The position numbers and the translations under genes were made by a program. Under the pieces are notes generated by a model. That model was not told the DNA's origin. It did no database searches and saw only the letters and a list, made by a program, of their open reading frames with translations. Shown piece by piece: positions 42,281 through 54,563 of a DNA stretch of 64,000 bases (position 1 is its first letter; each line of letters begins with the position of its first letter). The DNA is from Trichosporon coremiiforme (Eukaryota > Basidiomycota > Tremellomycetes > Trichosporonales > Trichosporonaceae), in contig BCJJ01000045.1 in NCBI GenBank assembly GCA_039545355.1, positions 1 through 64,000 on the forward strand. The letters are read 5' to 3'.

Positions 42281-43783
42281 TTACACCAAGGCAACGCGTC
42301 CGCGCGTCAAGCCCCCCCGCCAGTTTCTCATTCCTCCTACACGGTGTGAAGTCTGCTTGCGTTGAATTTGAGCAAAGGCTTCGAGTACATGGCTAGGTAG
42401 AAGGGGTTGACGTGCACTGGGTGGTGCCGCGAATAAAGAGCGAGGTGCCGTGGACCGTCGTGCACCGTCAGGGCCGGCTGCCGGAGAACCGATCTCAGTC
42501 GGAGACGGGGCAAGGTCGACTTTCCCTCGTTTAGCGGGCGACGCTTGGCTGGTACCTCCTTTGCGCTTCAACGCAGAGGTGCGAGAGGAAGCCGTTGTGC
42601 TCTTCTCCATCTGTTCGCGCACTTCGAGTGCTGTGACACAGAGGGACCTGACCATTTCGAACGCCAGAAATCCTAGAATGTCGACGATATCGTCGTTTGG
42701 GCGAACATCGAGGTAGGCACTGAAGTTTATGAATTCACGGAAGCGTCGTGCTAGCGGTCAGCGTGGACGACCATCTGGGCCCACCTTTACGGTACGTGAA
42801 GGACGCTTGACGGCAATCAGAGTAATGGACGTATTCGTCCTTGGTCATCTTCTTTGTGATCTCATCGGCATCCTGGTATTTCGTCAGAACCCGCCGAATG
42901 GAGAGGTGGACCCACCCGGAGTCGTTGCATGATGTCCTCATGAGCTTGAAGTTCGTCCTCGTCTTCGTCGTCATCTTCCTCGGCCCGATTTTGCTGTGTC
43001 GGCAGTGCGCGCAGAAACTCGGAGAACGGTGTCAAGAGCTCCCATGATAGCTTGACGATAGGTTTTCGACCCTTGATAGCGTTCTTCTCTGGCTCGTTAG
43101 TGTAACTGAGATGAGGTGTGTGCATTCACCTGCTTCGTCGACATCCACGTCACCGCCTTCGTCGTCTTCCTTGGCTTTTTTACGGACGTCCTTCCATGAC
43201 AGATAGGTTCGCAAACGGTTCACTTTGCCCCGGTCATCGCGAATAAGGAATATGAGGTCCTCAGCAGACAGATAACGCGAAGACCGCAAGTGGGTAAGCA
43301 GCCTCGCTCGAGTAACGATCTCGATGATCTGTCCTCGGACGATGTCTTCAACGAGGCGCACAGTTTCCGGCAAAGGATCCTGCACCTCTCCGAAGACAAA
43401 CATCTGCCAGTCAGTCATTCCATGCTCAGCTCTCTACCTGCCATTTGCGATATCTCGTTCGTGTATCGATATTCCTGTTTGCCAGCGCCGTCCGCGCCCA
43501 ATCCGGTGGAGGCAGCCGGCTTCTTCTTCTTGGAGCTCTTGGGTTTCTTGTGCTCCTCGTCGTCGTCATCGCCCTCACCATCCGGGTCATCCTCAGGCTC
43601 TGGTGACGGGGAGGCAGATCCTCGGACATGATCCACAGTTAACCTATTGGAGTTGCCTGCGCTGGCGATTGGCCGCTGCTGGGTTGCAGGTGTTGAGGGC
43701 TGCGTTGCTGGCTGTGGTGTAGAACCAGGCAATGCAAGTCCGGCAGGTTTCGTTGCCGCCGTCGGTATAGCCAGCGATGACAT
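42281..43783 (-). CDS. SPT3: Spt3 (SAGA subunit, histone-fold)
   Basis: The start is ATG 43783 ([15 protein letters not shown]). A Pro/Thr-rich N-terminus, an acidic run [10 protein letters not shown] and a basic run SSKKKKPA precede [10 protein letters not shown]. The first histone fold is [36 protein letters not shown], and [22 protein letters not shown]. The next blocks are [14 protein letters not shown], then [18 protein letters not shown], then an acidic [10 protein letters not shown], then [20 protein letters not shown], and a second histone fold with [29 protein letters not shown]. The tail is Ser/Pro-rich and basic, ending [12 protein letters not shown]. Spt3 helps SAGA place TBP at promoters (family knowledge). 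The first splice junction (near 43433) looks GC-AG. It is longer than yeast Spt3 because of the N- and C-terminal extensions. Confidence 0.92.
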
Positions 43784-44266
43784 GTCGGTGAGACGTGCAG
43801 GGAGAGAGTGATAGATAGAAGGGCGCTTTTATGTGTCGATGGCGAACAGTGGAACTGGATGGGAGTTTGATGGAGAATAGCTTGAGGTACCGGTATCACG
43901 GATGGGCGACTGTGGGAGAGAAATGCAAGTGGGCTTAAGCGAACACAGATCTGGTGATTGTTTGTGAGGGGTGTTGATGGCGGATGGAAGGAAGGATGAA
44001 GAGACGTAAACGAGGAGGCCTGGAACTTGGCACAAACGTAGGTCTGGAGGAACAGCCCTGGTGGACTTAGTATGCGGAACATTGCCAGATCCAGGGACAG
44101 GGTTCTGAGCAATGATCGGCTGGGCGTCTGTAGTCTGAGGGCTCGACTTATCCGCTGGTCCTCTCCAATGCATGTCCGTAATCCCCACCGTGCATGCCAG
44201 ACACATGAAACTCTCATACATACAAAATCGGAAAGAAGGCTATGCAATGGGTATGGACCTATCTGC
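43784..44266. other. Intergenic stretch (SPT3 promoter and upstream 3' end)
   Basis: These 483 bases between two genes on the minus strand contain no supported gene. Long AG-rich stretches on the + strand (CT-rich on the coding strand) next to 43784 fit a SPT3 leader. Antisense-frame open stretches here were not accepted. Confidence 0.4.
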
Positions 44267-46201
44267 CTATTCCTTGGAGGTCAGGCCTGACCTGTCAAGA
44301 CCGCTCCACCCTTGACTTGCCAAACCCTCAAGCTTGAGCTGGCTGGAGATGACCGGGTCAGATTGCCATATGCGAGTGGCACAGTCATCCGTCGAGGCTA
44401 CAATCATGTTCTTCCCCCAGTCTAGAGCAATCACCTCCGGGGCCTCCGGGGAGGTGTGAGGAATCTGTAAACGACTAGCTTCGACCTCTTCGCCGTTCTG
44501 CGGCTGCCTGTTGACGTCCCACATCATGACGCCTCCAGTCGAGGACCCACAGGCTAGTTGCCTCCCGTCGGGTGACAGCGCCATTCTAATGTAGAACGAG
44601 CGAGTCACCAGCTTGGAATGCACGAACTTGCGAGGCAGGATTGCCTCAGAGCTGTTGTTTGAGGCCGATGGCCGTAAGACGTGTATCTTGGAGTCACCGC
44701 ATAACACGTAAAGGTCTCCGGTAGATGGCTGCTCACAGAGAGCGTTCACTGAACGAGGTCGACGGGAGGGGTTACCGCCCGCGACGGTAGGGTCTGGTAG
44801 GGAGCCGTAAAGTGTCGACTTGGTACGCAGAGAAGATGCCGGCTCAGGACATCGGATATCCCACAGCTTGACGACGCTGAAACCCCATTAGACACGACCA
44901 GAACAGCCCTGGACTCACCCATCATAAGACCCTCCCGAAGCAAGTATTCCGGGCTGGGCACGCAGCGCAACAAGGCTTGTGATAGTTCGAGCGACCGACC
45001 GCTAGTCGTCAGCGCCAAGTCATGCTAAGTTACTAACCGAATCAGCGCTGGATCTCCTGCCCACAGTCGCGTTATGCGGCTGACGTAGTGTTAACACTGG
45101 GTTGATTGGCGACTGGGTATCCGAACCCAACGCCATGGTTGATCTTGTACGAGAGGACCGGCGAAGGGATGAGCCTTCCATTTCGCGCGTCGCGGAGTAT
45201 CCCCGGCAGCGGAGGTCATAAAGATTGATGTTGCCGTCCCGGCCACCTGAGACGATGATATTGGATGACGACTCATGTAGGAGGGCGGTCGATTTGATGG
45301 TCGAGGTATGCCCGTGAAGGCACGCCAACAGCCTGGGACCGCCATCAGAAACGTCGTGCAGGCGCAACGACTGATCAGCAGACGCTGAAAGCTTTGGGTT
45401 AATCTACATCCAACCTGCGTTACTCACAATGTGCCGGTCATCATCACACCACGACAGATCGAATATTCCATTCTGATGAGCTGACCACCATTTCGAATCG
45501 TGCTGGTCCGGGGCGTCGACATCGATGATCTTGATAGCACCCTCTTCTCCCCCAATAGCTAAAAGACGCTTGTCCTCGGAGAGAGAGGCATCGTTTGCAG
45601 TCAACAGCTTTGATTTGCTGTTGAAGGCGACGACCAACGCAGGATCATAATCCCTATCGTGACCTGTTGGGCTGTTCATCGAGGGGAGAAACCATGTTGA
45701 TGGGGGTAGTCGAGGGTCGGGGCCAAGGCGGGTCACTAAGCTCTCCAGGACAGGATCTCACGTCAGGCAGGCCAATGTGCAAAACGTACCTCTAGTGGTA
45801 TAACCTCGGAATCCCAAACCCAGTCGCTTTCGTGGACGCCTCCAAGCAGGTGCCAGCGCTTGGTCGAGAAAGACTGCAGCTTTCGGTGCTCGCCCGCAAC
45901 TGCCTCCTCCCACTCTCAATGGTGTAGACGGCGCGAAGTACGTCGACAGTCGGTTGTTGGGTTGACGATCAGCATCTCGTGAGCCGTCATCGTCACAGAT
46001 TGTCGTAGCGAGCTTGCTGCTGTCGCCTCCCGTCGGCTTGGTTCTGCGCTGTTTGGCTGGCTGTCGTTGCTCTACCGCGACCGGCGGCTGATTGAGGAAT
46101 ATTGGGAAGAGTTTGGGGGACGAGGAGCGCTCTGCATCAGAGATTCCGGGTGCTGAAGGGTTATCATGGGCCAAACCCAGGGGCTGTCTCGTCTCGGCCA
46201 T
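44267..46201 (-). CDS. CDT2: WD40 protein, CDT2/DTL-like CRL4 substrate receptor
   Basis: The start is ATG 46201 (MAETRQPLGLAHDNPSAP). The first 130 residues are polar and basic, with RLSTYFAPSTP, and lead to RKRLGLGFRGYTT. WD repeats follow: LAIGGEEGAIKIIDVDAPD, WSAHQNGIFDLSWCDDDRHI, ASADQSLRLHDV, LHGHTSTIKSTAL, IVSGGRDGNINLYDLRCRG (a DxR box), VVKLWDIRCPEPAS (WDxR), a long insertion with Ser/Arg, LYVLCGDSKIHVL, FYIRMALSPDGRQLACGSST, GGVMMWDVNRQP and MIVASTDDCATRIWQSD. The pattern (two WDxR-type motifs, Arg-rich insert) recalls Cdt2, which with Ddb1-Cul4 destroys Cdt1 and Spd1 on PCNA. Closest relatives are not certain. Introns near 45762, 45425, 45364-45050s and 44890. Last exon ends SGLTSKE. 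Confidence 0.65.
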
Positions 46202-46379
46202 GACGGTGGGACCAAGTGTCGAGCAACGCGGCGGATGAAGATGTTTGGGGTGGTGACGGCCCGAATAGGATGTTGATTTCTCTTTGCATCAATGACGCGC
46301 TGTGACGCGTAACAACGCGTCGGTTCCTGACATTTGCTCCCGTACATGCATTCGTCTAATGTAAAAGTACCAATCAACT

Positions 46380-48961
46380 CTAATTATCGTTCTTGCGTCC
46401 GTTTGCGTGAGCCTGATCCTCATTGTTCATAGTCAAGCCGATCTGATGCCATATGGCAGTTTCTTCACGCGTGAGCTCACGCAACGCCATGGTCGCGTAA
46501 GATGCTGTGCCCAACGACCAGACGATCTTCAAGGCGCGGAACTTGCCATCGGGATCGTCTGCCACAGCAGGGTTAAGGCCGAGAATTCTGTCCTCGTCGG
46601 CTTGCGCCAGCGGCAGCGTAGGATCTGTGTAGCGAATGTGCTCCCAAGATACGTCGGTGGGTTTGCGAATGAGACGTCGATACGACCCAGGAAGCGAGTA
46701 CTCCCTTTGATCGCGGCGCAAACGCTGGGGATCCAACCCATCTGCAACAAGGGCGTCTTTGTAGAGTTGCCCAATGCGACCGCCCGGGTACTCAATATTC
46801 CAGCCTGGCAATGGAAGGATGACGTCTGCCAATGTATACTGGCCCAGGTCGGTAGAAGTCAGACGCTTGACATCACGCGACGAAGTCTCCTTGGTTTCGG
46901 TATCGTCGTCGCCCGTGTCGTGTTCGTACACAAGATCGCCCTCCAGGGGCGTATCGTTCGAGAGCTTCATCCGCTCAGCGGCCATGAGGTTCCAAATGTA
47001 ACTCTGGTAGGCGTGCACGTACATCGTTCGAAGGTTCCTCGGGATCTGGCTGTTAGGGGTGGCCAGAGCGTTGCACTTACGTTTCCCAATGCTCCGACCT
47101 TGTCCTCCAAGCGGTTGCCCTTGCGCCAGTGTTCCCAGACGGACCGCTCAGCAACAGAGCGACGCGGCATGAGCTCCAGCGCCTTTTTGAAATCACCATC
47201 CTCCAGCCAAGCTAGACGACCCCTGGTACAATCTGGGTGTTCTCCCTCACGCAAGGAGAGGATAGTATCGATCGCCTCTCCCCACTTTCCTTGCAGTAGC
47301 AGAAGGCCCGTAACATGAGTCGGAACTGTTGAGGTGCCAAAGCGCTGCATGCCGTAGAAGTTGATGAAGCCTTTGTCACGGATAGATTTCATGGCAATGT
47401 CGATGTCTCCCACTTCCGCTTGCACGTTGCTACAGTCAGCGGAAAATGGCAAGGGGAACCCACCGCAAAGTAATTACAAACTGGTTGCCTTTGAGGGAAC
47501 CGAGTTCAAGAGGTTGCGAGGAATACTCCAAATCGCCGATGCGGGTGCCACGCTCACCGCGCTCAGCGAGGGCCCCCTCATCGGTCCTCCTGCCGGACCG
47601 GACGCCATTGACTGCCCGCCATACTTGCTGCGTAGTCAAGGATCCGCGCTTCAGAGAAATCCGTTGGGTGGTGATGGCTCGTTTGTCCTTGGTACCGCAA
47701 ACAGCGAGATCCCGAGAATGCACCTTCAACATTCGACTGATGTGGCCCAAGCAGTCCTGCGTTTCGCGATTCGTCTTGTGAAGGGTGAAATGGATATACT
47801 GTGGAAGACGAATCTTTCCAGCTAACGTCAACGCCACGACAATGGTTGGCACATACGCTTACGGTCGCGGCCGCCCGAGCGGCCCGAAGCCCATTTCAAG
47901 ACAAGGCACTGTCCTTTGTCGCTGATGTCTCGGGCCGTACTCTCAAAGTTGCCCTTCAGCAGCTCGCGGACCGCCTGGTGCGCAGCTCCACGTGCCGATT
48001 TGTCTGCGATTGGCTCAAGTTAGTTGCCGTGTACAGAAAACCCTCACCTGAGTGACGACCTCCCTCGAGTCTTTCGCTTTGAAGGGGTTGCTGTTTGGAC
48101 CGGTCCCACCACTTCGACCATTTCCACGGCCTCTGCCCTGAGACGGTTGAGCATCGGTCGCAAGATTCATGGCCTGCTCCTCTTCGTTCACTTGTTCAGT
48201 TCGCTGTTTCTGTCGAGAGGCCCAGCCAGAGTCCTGACGAGGCGGAGGGTTGCGGCCCTCGTCAAATAGTTTGCGGAGAGCAATGATGGTTTCGTCTGAG
48301 AAATGTTTTTGAAGTCCGACAGTCGTCGACGTGTTCCAGTCTGGGTGGTCTTCAAACTGCAGCTCATCGGGAAGGGAGGCCGACAGGTCATCTTTGCACG
48401 TTGTGTCGCCACCCTCCTCCTTCTCCGACGCTGCAGTATCCGCGGAAGCCGAGAGCGTGTTGCTCCCTTTGTGCGGAGATAAGACTGCGGCTACCGGAAC
48501 TTCATCAGGCTGTTCGAGTTCCGGTGGAATGCCAATGTCATGGAGATGGAGAACTTGGCCGGACAGAGAGATCTCGTTCACGAGAAAGTCTGTAAAGCTG
48601 CAAGTCAGCCCAGTCACTGACGCGCGACTCACCGCTGCTTGATCACCCCGTTGACTCCAGTGAAATCAGAATCTCCTGCATAGCCAATAATCCCCACCTC
48701 ACGCTCTCCGATGAACCCCTTCCTGTGTGACAGATCAGTCTTTCCTCCGGTTATTAGATCGAGAGAGGGAGGCATCACGGGAAGCGCCGGCTTCAAGCCC
48801 AAACGGGAGACGGCCGGGACAGCATCACTTGGAAAGCTGGTCAGGAACTGTGGAGTTTCCGTAGCGTCCCCCTCTTTGACGCGCTTCGGCGAGCGATCGT
48901 CCCACTCCTCTTCATTCGGCCGCTTGCAGGCCGCGACTTGAGGTTCGGGTGGTGCCGACAT
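46380..48961 (-). CDS. PUS7: TruD-family pseudouridine synthase (Pus7)
   Basis: The start is ATG 48961 (MSAPPEPQVAACKRPNEEEW), a basic, nuclear-type N-terminus. Then EREVGIIGYAGDSDFTGVNG, KQRFTDFLVNEISLSGQVLH, a low-complexity section with RGRGRGN-like repeats, YIHFTLHKTNRETQDCLGHI, and the catalytic block LAVCGTKDKRAITTQR with the conserved Asp after GTK. Next GNQFVITLR, IRDKGFINFYGMQRFG (Phe/Gly motif), TVPTHVTGLLLLQGKW, the TruD insertion with HAYQSYIWNLMAAERM, and GRIGQLYKDAL. It ends AHANGRKNDN at 46380. About six exons, introns 30-60 nt. Pus7 modifies U35 in tRNA-Tyr, U2 snRNA and many mRNAs in yeast. The unusual feature is the Gly/Arg insertion in the N-terminal half. Confidence 0.93.
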
Positions 48962-51243
48962 GTGGAGGCACTGTCAAGTCGTGCTGTGGAGTGTCGGATG
49001 TCAACCCAGTGGCCGTAGACTGAACGATGTCGCCTCCAACATTTGTTGGATTGTTTATAAGTCACGTGATAATTCTGCTTGACGCGCTAGATCAACGGTA
49101 CCAAAGCCATGTGCCAGCAGTGAGAGGATAGCAGCTCGCGTGGGGTGGCGTAGATGGTGGCGCGCATGACGTGGGCGATCTTTCATTCGATCGGTGGATC
49201 GGTTAGGCCGGCGTAAACGGGTGCCGGCCGGTGCATCGGTCCCATGCCGGTCGTCGCATGCGGCTGCAGCCTTCCCGACATGCGGGCGGATGCACGGATG
49301 CGGCGTTGAGCACAGTGGTGCACAGGGCCCGCATTGTGGGCGTCTTGCCGCCTAAGCCCTGTTTGTATCCGAAGCGGCATGGATAAACGCCGGAGACTCT
49401 GGATCAGGAGGGCTCCCGCGACGCGGCGGAAGGAGGAGCACGACGAGCCACGCTTAGTATGAAATGCCGGCGGCGGTGGATGACACATGACCACCTGCGT
49501 ATACGGGCACGGGGCCAATGCCGCTTGCGATCTCACGGCAGCTCGGTTACAGGATGAGATTCAAAGCTCATGTGACTTTTGCCTTCGCAAAATTGAGTTA
49601 ACTATTATGTAGGAGTATCGTTGCAACCAGAGAGACCTGCATGGTGTGCCTCGATTTGGCGGCTGGAGCATGGCTGAACTTCTGATTGTGTCTGTCATGC
49701 TAGGAACAGGGAAAAAGCCGAAGTGCGAGCGACATCTCATTCGGCTTAGGACAAGCGAGCAATGCGGCCATTGCCGAGATACGCAGGGACCAAGCGACCC
49801 GGCGGCGCAGTCAGGCTCCTGTCGAAAAAAGTGTCTGGGCACGACTAGACGGGTCAAACTTGATTATCCACAGCGCATAGTGGGATCACGATAAGCCAGA
49901 ACGGTCGCACTCGTACTTGGATGGACCGGTGCGAGGACAGTGAAGGGACGAGATGGGGCTCGTGGCCTGACATATACTGCTTGGCTCCAGTGGGAGGAAC
50001 GACGGTGGCATGCGTCGTGGGGCACTGTGGGGCATTGACGGGGCGCCTGAAAGGGCCAGACGCCAGGTTTCAACTCGATGGAGCTGCAATCGGCCAGCTG
50101 CTCGTGGCCGCATGCCTACTCCCGGAATCTGGTAGCGTGTCGGTCGCATCGGATCAGGGCTGGCGAGGCGGGCCTTTGGCAGTAGGGGCGGGCCTTCATC
50201 GTGCTGCCTGCCAGATGCAGCGGCAGCCAGTCAACAGGAGCCACTGAAAGCTGCTGACAACACCGCAGCGGACAAAGGGGTGCAGCCTCTGCGGCCAGGG
50301 CGTGGCACCATGCGACGCACACGGCAGTAAGCAGAATGCAGCCATAGGCCGGGGCGGGGGGCAGTGGGTACCCCAGGGAAAACCGGGGCAAAGCTTGCGT
50401 CACACTGCGACAAGGTTGGACCGGATCCCGAGGGAGGCGACGAACGATAAACGGCAGGCGCGGCAGGTACAGGTAAGAGGCAGGTCACGTAGGAAGTGCC
50501 GCTGCGGCAGCTGCAGGTAAAGACAGGCAAGGCGCAGACTCGGGCGCAGGCGCAGTAAGCAGCTTGCTTCGGTCGAGCATCGCCGACACAGTACGTACGG
50601 GCTCGCGAGAGTATTCCTGCGGGTGTGCATCAAGCGGCGAGCACCGGGTCGCCGGGCGGTGCGGTACTCGATGGCTTGCATTGCGGCCCACGGTGGATGG
50701 CGAGTGCCGGCCAGGAGGACATGCAGGACGGACGAGTTCATGACAAGACTCTACAACTGCAATTTGCCCGACAGTCGGGTGCTTCTCCGAGTAAATCCGG
50801 CCGACTGGCACTTAAGCGGGGGCTAATCAGGGGTGCGTTGCCGGTTAACGCCCACGGGTGCCACGGTGCCACTGCCTGCTTATGCGGCAACAGCCAGCCC
50901 TCGGATGAAAGCGAGTCATTGTAGCCGGACCTACTTTGACTCCACCTGCTATTACGCCTAAAGAGATACGCGCGTCCCTGGACGACTCAGTGTGACTGGG
51001 AGATTTCGGTGGATCATGAGTCCACAAGTCTCCAGCATTTAAAAGCCCCCCTTCTTCTTGATGCAGAGCCCCCTTTCTCCTCAGCTTTGAATTCGTTCTC
51101 CCGTTGTCACACAAAGCAACTTTGAGAACCTCGCGTTTGCAATTCGTTTAGCTTGTAAAGTAGGAATCACCTCCACAACTCTCCCCACTCTCACCCACAC
51201 GACCACCAACCCCCCCCCCCCCCCCCCCCAAATCACAACCATT
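48962..51243. promoter_or_regulatory. Long gene-free region: PUS7 promoter and isocitrate lyase promoter
   Basis: About 2.3 kb without a supported gene. It is GC-rich between about 49190 and 50850, with many short open frames on both strands but no family match. A TATA-like TTTAAAAG lies at 51039-51046, about 200 bases before the ICL1 start. The 5' leader is pyrimidine-rich and contains a run of 20 C at 51210-51229. A long control region fits a gene regulated by carbon source; that is inferred. Confidence 0.45.
51210..51229 (+). repeat. Homopolymer run of 20 C in the ICL1 leader
   Basis: Twenty consecutive C on the coding strand, 14-34 bases before the ATG at 51244. Its exact length may be affected by sequencing or assembly. 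Confidence 0.8.
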
Positions 51244-53331
51244 ATGTCGTCTGCCGAGGTCAAGGCTCTCCAGGAGCAGGTTCGCGCCTTTGACGAGTTC
51301 AAGAACGTGAGTGTCCTTTGCAGCAATGCATACCCGCACATCGTACTGACAATGCCTTAGCAAGCCCGTTTCAAGCGCACCGCCCGCCCTTACTCCGCCG
51401 CCGACGTCATCACCAAGCGCGGCTCGCTCCCCATCCAGTACCCTTCGGACGCCATGGCCAAGAAGCTCTGGAAGATCCTTGAGGCTAAGGAGCGCGGCGA
51501 GGGTGGCGGCTGCACTTTCACCTACGGAGCGTGAGTTACCAAACCGCCACAAATGCCTCATCGCTAACTCTCGCAGTCTCGACCCCGTCCAGATTACCCA
51601 GATGGCCAAGTACCTCGAGACCGTCTACGTCTCTGGATGGCAGTGCTCGTCTACCGCTTCCAGCTCGCTTGAGCCCGGACCCGATCTTGCCGACTACCCT
51701 TCCAACACCGTCCCCAACAAGGTCGCCCAGCTCTTCACTGCTCAGCTCTTCCACGACCGCAAGCAGAACTACACCCGCGCCACCGCCATCGCCAAGGGCG
51801 AGGACCCCGGACCCAAGATCGACTACCTCCGCCCCATTGTTGCCGACGGTGACACTGGCCACGGTGGTCTTACCGCTGTCATGAAGCTCACCAAGATGAT
51901 GGTTGAGGCCGGTGCCGCCGGTATCCACATCGAGGACCAGGCCCCCGGTACCAAGAAGTGTGGTCACATGGCCGGCAAGGTTCTTGTCCCCATCTCTGAG
52001 CACATCAACCGTCTTGTTGCCATCCGTTACCAGTGCGACATCATGGGCACCACCAACCTTGTCGTCGCTCGTACCGACTCTGAGGCCGCCACGCTCATCA
52101 CCACCAACATTGACCCCCGCGACCACGCCTTCATCCTCGGCTCCACCAACCCCGACCTCCGTCCCCTTGTCGACCTCATGATGGAGGCCGAGGCCGCCGG
52201 CAAGAACGGCGCCGAGCTCCAGAAGATTGAGGACGACTGGGTCAAGGCCGCCAACCTCCAGCTCTACCCCGCTGTCCTCGCCGCCGCCATCACCAAGCAG
52301 GGTGGCAACGGTGACAAGTTTGCCAAGGAGGCTGCCGCCAACCCCCTCTCCAACGCCGACACTCTTGCCCTCGCCAAGAAGCACGGCCTCAAGTCCGCCC
52401 CCTTCTGGGACTGGTCCGCCCCCCGCACCCGCGAGGTGAGTCATTTTGCCCTGATTCCAGTTGTGGAGCCGACGCCATGTGGCTTTCCCTGATTCCACGT
52501 GGATTCCCTGAAGTCACCCCTCCCCGCATTCCTACTCCACATGTGGCACCAATGTGGCAACATCTTCGTTCATCTTGTGCTGACAAACAGGGCTACTTCC
52601 GCTACCAGGGCGGTACCCAGTGCGCCATCAACCGTGCCATCGCTTTTGCCCCCCACGCCGACCTCATCTGGATGGAGACCAAGTCCCCTATCTACGCCCA
52701 GGCCAAGGAGTTCGCCGACGGCGTCCACGCCAAGGTCCCCGGACAGTGGCTCGCCTACAACCTCTCCCCCTCTTTCAACTGGTCCGCCGCCGGTCTCGGT
52801 CCCAAGGAGATGAAGGAGTTTGTCTGGGAACTTGGCAAGCTTGGCTTCCTCTTCCAGTTCATTACTCTGGCCGGTCTCCACTCGAACGCGTACATTTCCG
52901 ACAAGTTTGCCAAGAACTTCAAGGCGAAGGGCATGCAGGCTTACGTGGAACTTATTCAAGGTCCTGAGGCCGAGGAGGGGTGCGACGTGCTCACCCATCA
53001 GAAATGGAGTGGTGCCGAGTACATTGGTCAGTCAAAAACCGTTCTTCGCTGACAAACAGACGCAATGCTCTCGACGGTTACGGGTGGAATTTCTTCGACT
53101 GCTGGTGAGTTTGTGCCTCCACTGCCACTTTCGGGGTTCTCCGGTGGGGCCCCATCCCAGCCTCCACCACGACCCCCACCACCCCCATCCCCTCCTGTCA
53201 CCCCATTCTCTCCCTTCCTTTTGTTCCCTCCCTCGTTCTCCCTCCTTTACCAAGTTACATGCAAGTATCGCTAACGGAATAGCCATGGGCAAGGGCGTGA
53301 CCGAGGATCAATTCAAGAAGTCGAAGCTTTA
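51244..53331 (+). CDS. ICL1: Isocitrate lyase, glyoxylate cycle, with peroxisomal targeting signal
   Basis: Start ATG 51244 ([19 protein letters not shown]). Exons 51244-51306, 51361-51531, 51577-52434, about 52592-53024 and two short last ones. Key blocks: [56 protein letters not shown], the substrate-loop GHGG in [32 protein letters not shown] with the catalytic Cys, [35 protein letters not shown] and [20 protein letters not shown]. The last residues are EDQFKKSKL: a canonical PTS1 (SKL). The enzyme cleaves isocitrate to succinate and glyoxylate for growth on acetate, fatty acids or ethanol. Codon use is strongly biased to C-ending codons compared with its neighbours, as for a highly expressed gene. 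The last intron, about 175 nt, is longer than usual. Confidence 0.97.
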
Positions 53332-54563
53332 AAGAAAGCAAGTAGCAAAACGGTTGTGAACGACCTAGAAGTGTATTATGGATTTGTGTTTAGCTGCACG
53401 TTTTCTTGTGGCGCGGAAATCTTCAATATTCGACTGACGGTGTCTGACAGTTCCAAGATGCGATCACTGACCGCCTGGGTAGTGTGTGATGTCTCCCCTT
53501 GACGCATGTGATGTGGCGGAGCGAAAGACGCAACGCATCTTTGAATACAGGCCGACAACATCTGTTGACAGTTGTCGACCGGTGTGCGTCTTTCAGCTGA
53601 CTGGCACTTGAACACAAGCCAGCTGTATCGGAGGAGAATGGCTTGTCTGCAGCCCTGGTGCCCCGTAGCCCCGCGGGGTTGGGATCCAATGCAAGCGCGG
53701 TGGTCACAGAACGGGGACGCCATCGAGCTACAGGTCACATCGACCAGAGGTCATCAGCCACACCTTCCTGACTTTAGTTTACCGCACCGTGTGCGAGTAC
53801 TCGACACACATGCATACATCCAACCCCCCGGCGCTGGGCACACTGCATGCATCCGCTCATAAGAGGGCATCTGGCCTGCAGCCATGCTCAACCAACTCCC
53901 CTCACCGTGCTACACCAGGCTATCACCGCGGACTTGCAACTTACGTCGGCAGAAGCTCGCATCAGCTGCCGTGTTGTGAATGATAGGAAGCAGAGAGTCA
54001 CATCCGTCTATTTCCGTATGGACAAGCAAGATCGTGCGTGGGATAGCCTTTGCAGTACGCTTGAGCATCGTAGCATCACCCGAGGTGAGCAAGTCCTTAT
54101 TACAGTATGCCGGCACCATTCTTTGCCACAGTCAACCCCAGACGGCAGAGATACTCGTCAGACTGCGATTCGAGCACCCCGTACGCAAGGACACCAAATC
54201 GCTTCAACAAGGTGGAATGATGAAGCAGGCTTGAATTACCCATGATCACATTCTGCCTAGCTGACCAGACCGACGACGACGTACTGAAACAATGCTCTGG
54301 TGACGAAGTGTCCGGGCGTTCGAGGATCAGGGGTGACTCACATGTACAGCAACGGGCGCAGACAGCACGAGAATGCCACATGATGCAAGCGTCTGTCGAC
54401 CAAGGTGTTTCGCCGCTAGGGCACGTGGATCATCAGGTCTACTCGCAGCAACAGCTGCACACGTCGTCGCCGCTTTCCTCGATTCTCCTCGTCACCGTTC
54501 ACTATCGCTCCCTTTATCTGTTCCGGGCCCACCTCCCTCTGAGAGACTCCCTGCTCTCTCACA
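53332..54563. other. Stretch without a supported gene
   Basis: About 1.2 kb downstream of ICL1. Open frames are short, with no recognisable family or connected splice pattern. The part from about 54440 to 54563 is CT-rich and looks like the leader of the next gene. Confidence 0.4.

Noticed and set aside
46407..47318. 303-codon open frame antisense to PUS7
   Set aside because: The opposite strand carries clearly conserved PUS7 exons; this is a mirror frame.
51536..52498. Open frame of 320 codons antisense to isocitrate lyase
   Set aside because: It is a shadow produced by strong C-ending codon bias of ICL1 on the other strand; the product is Gly/Val/Leu-rich and matches no family.
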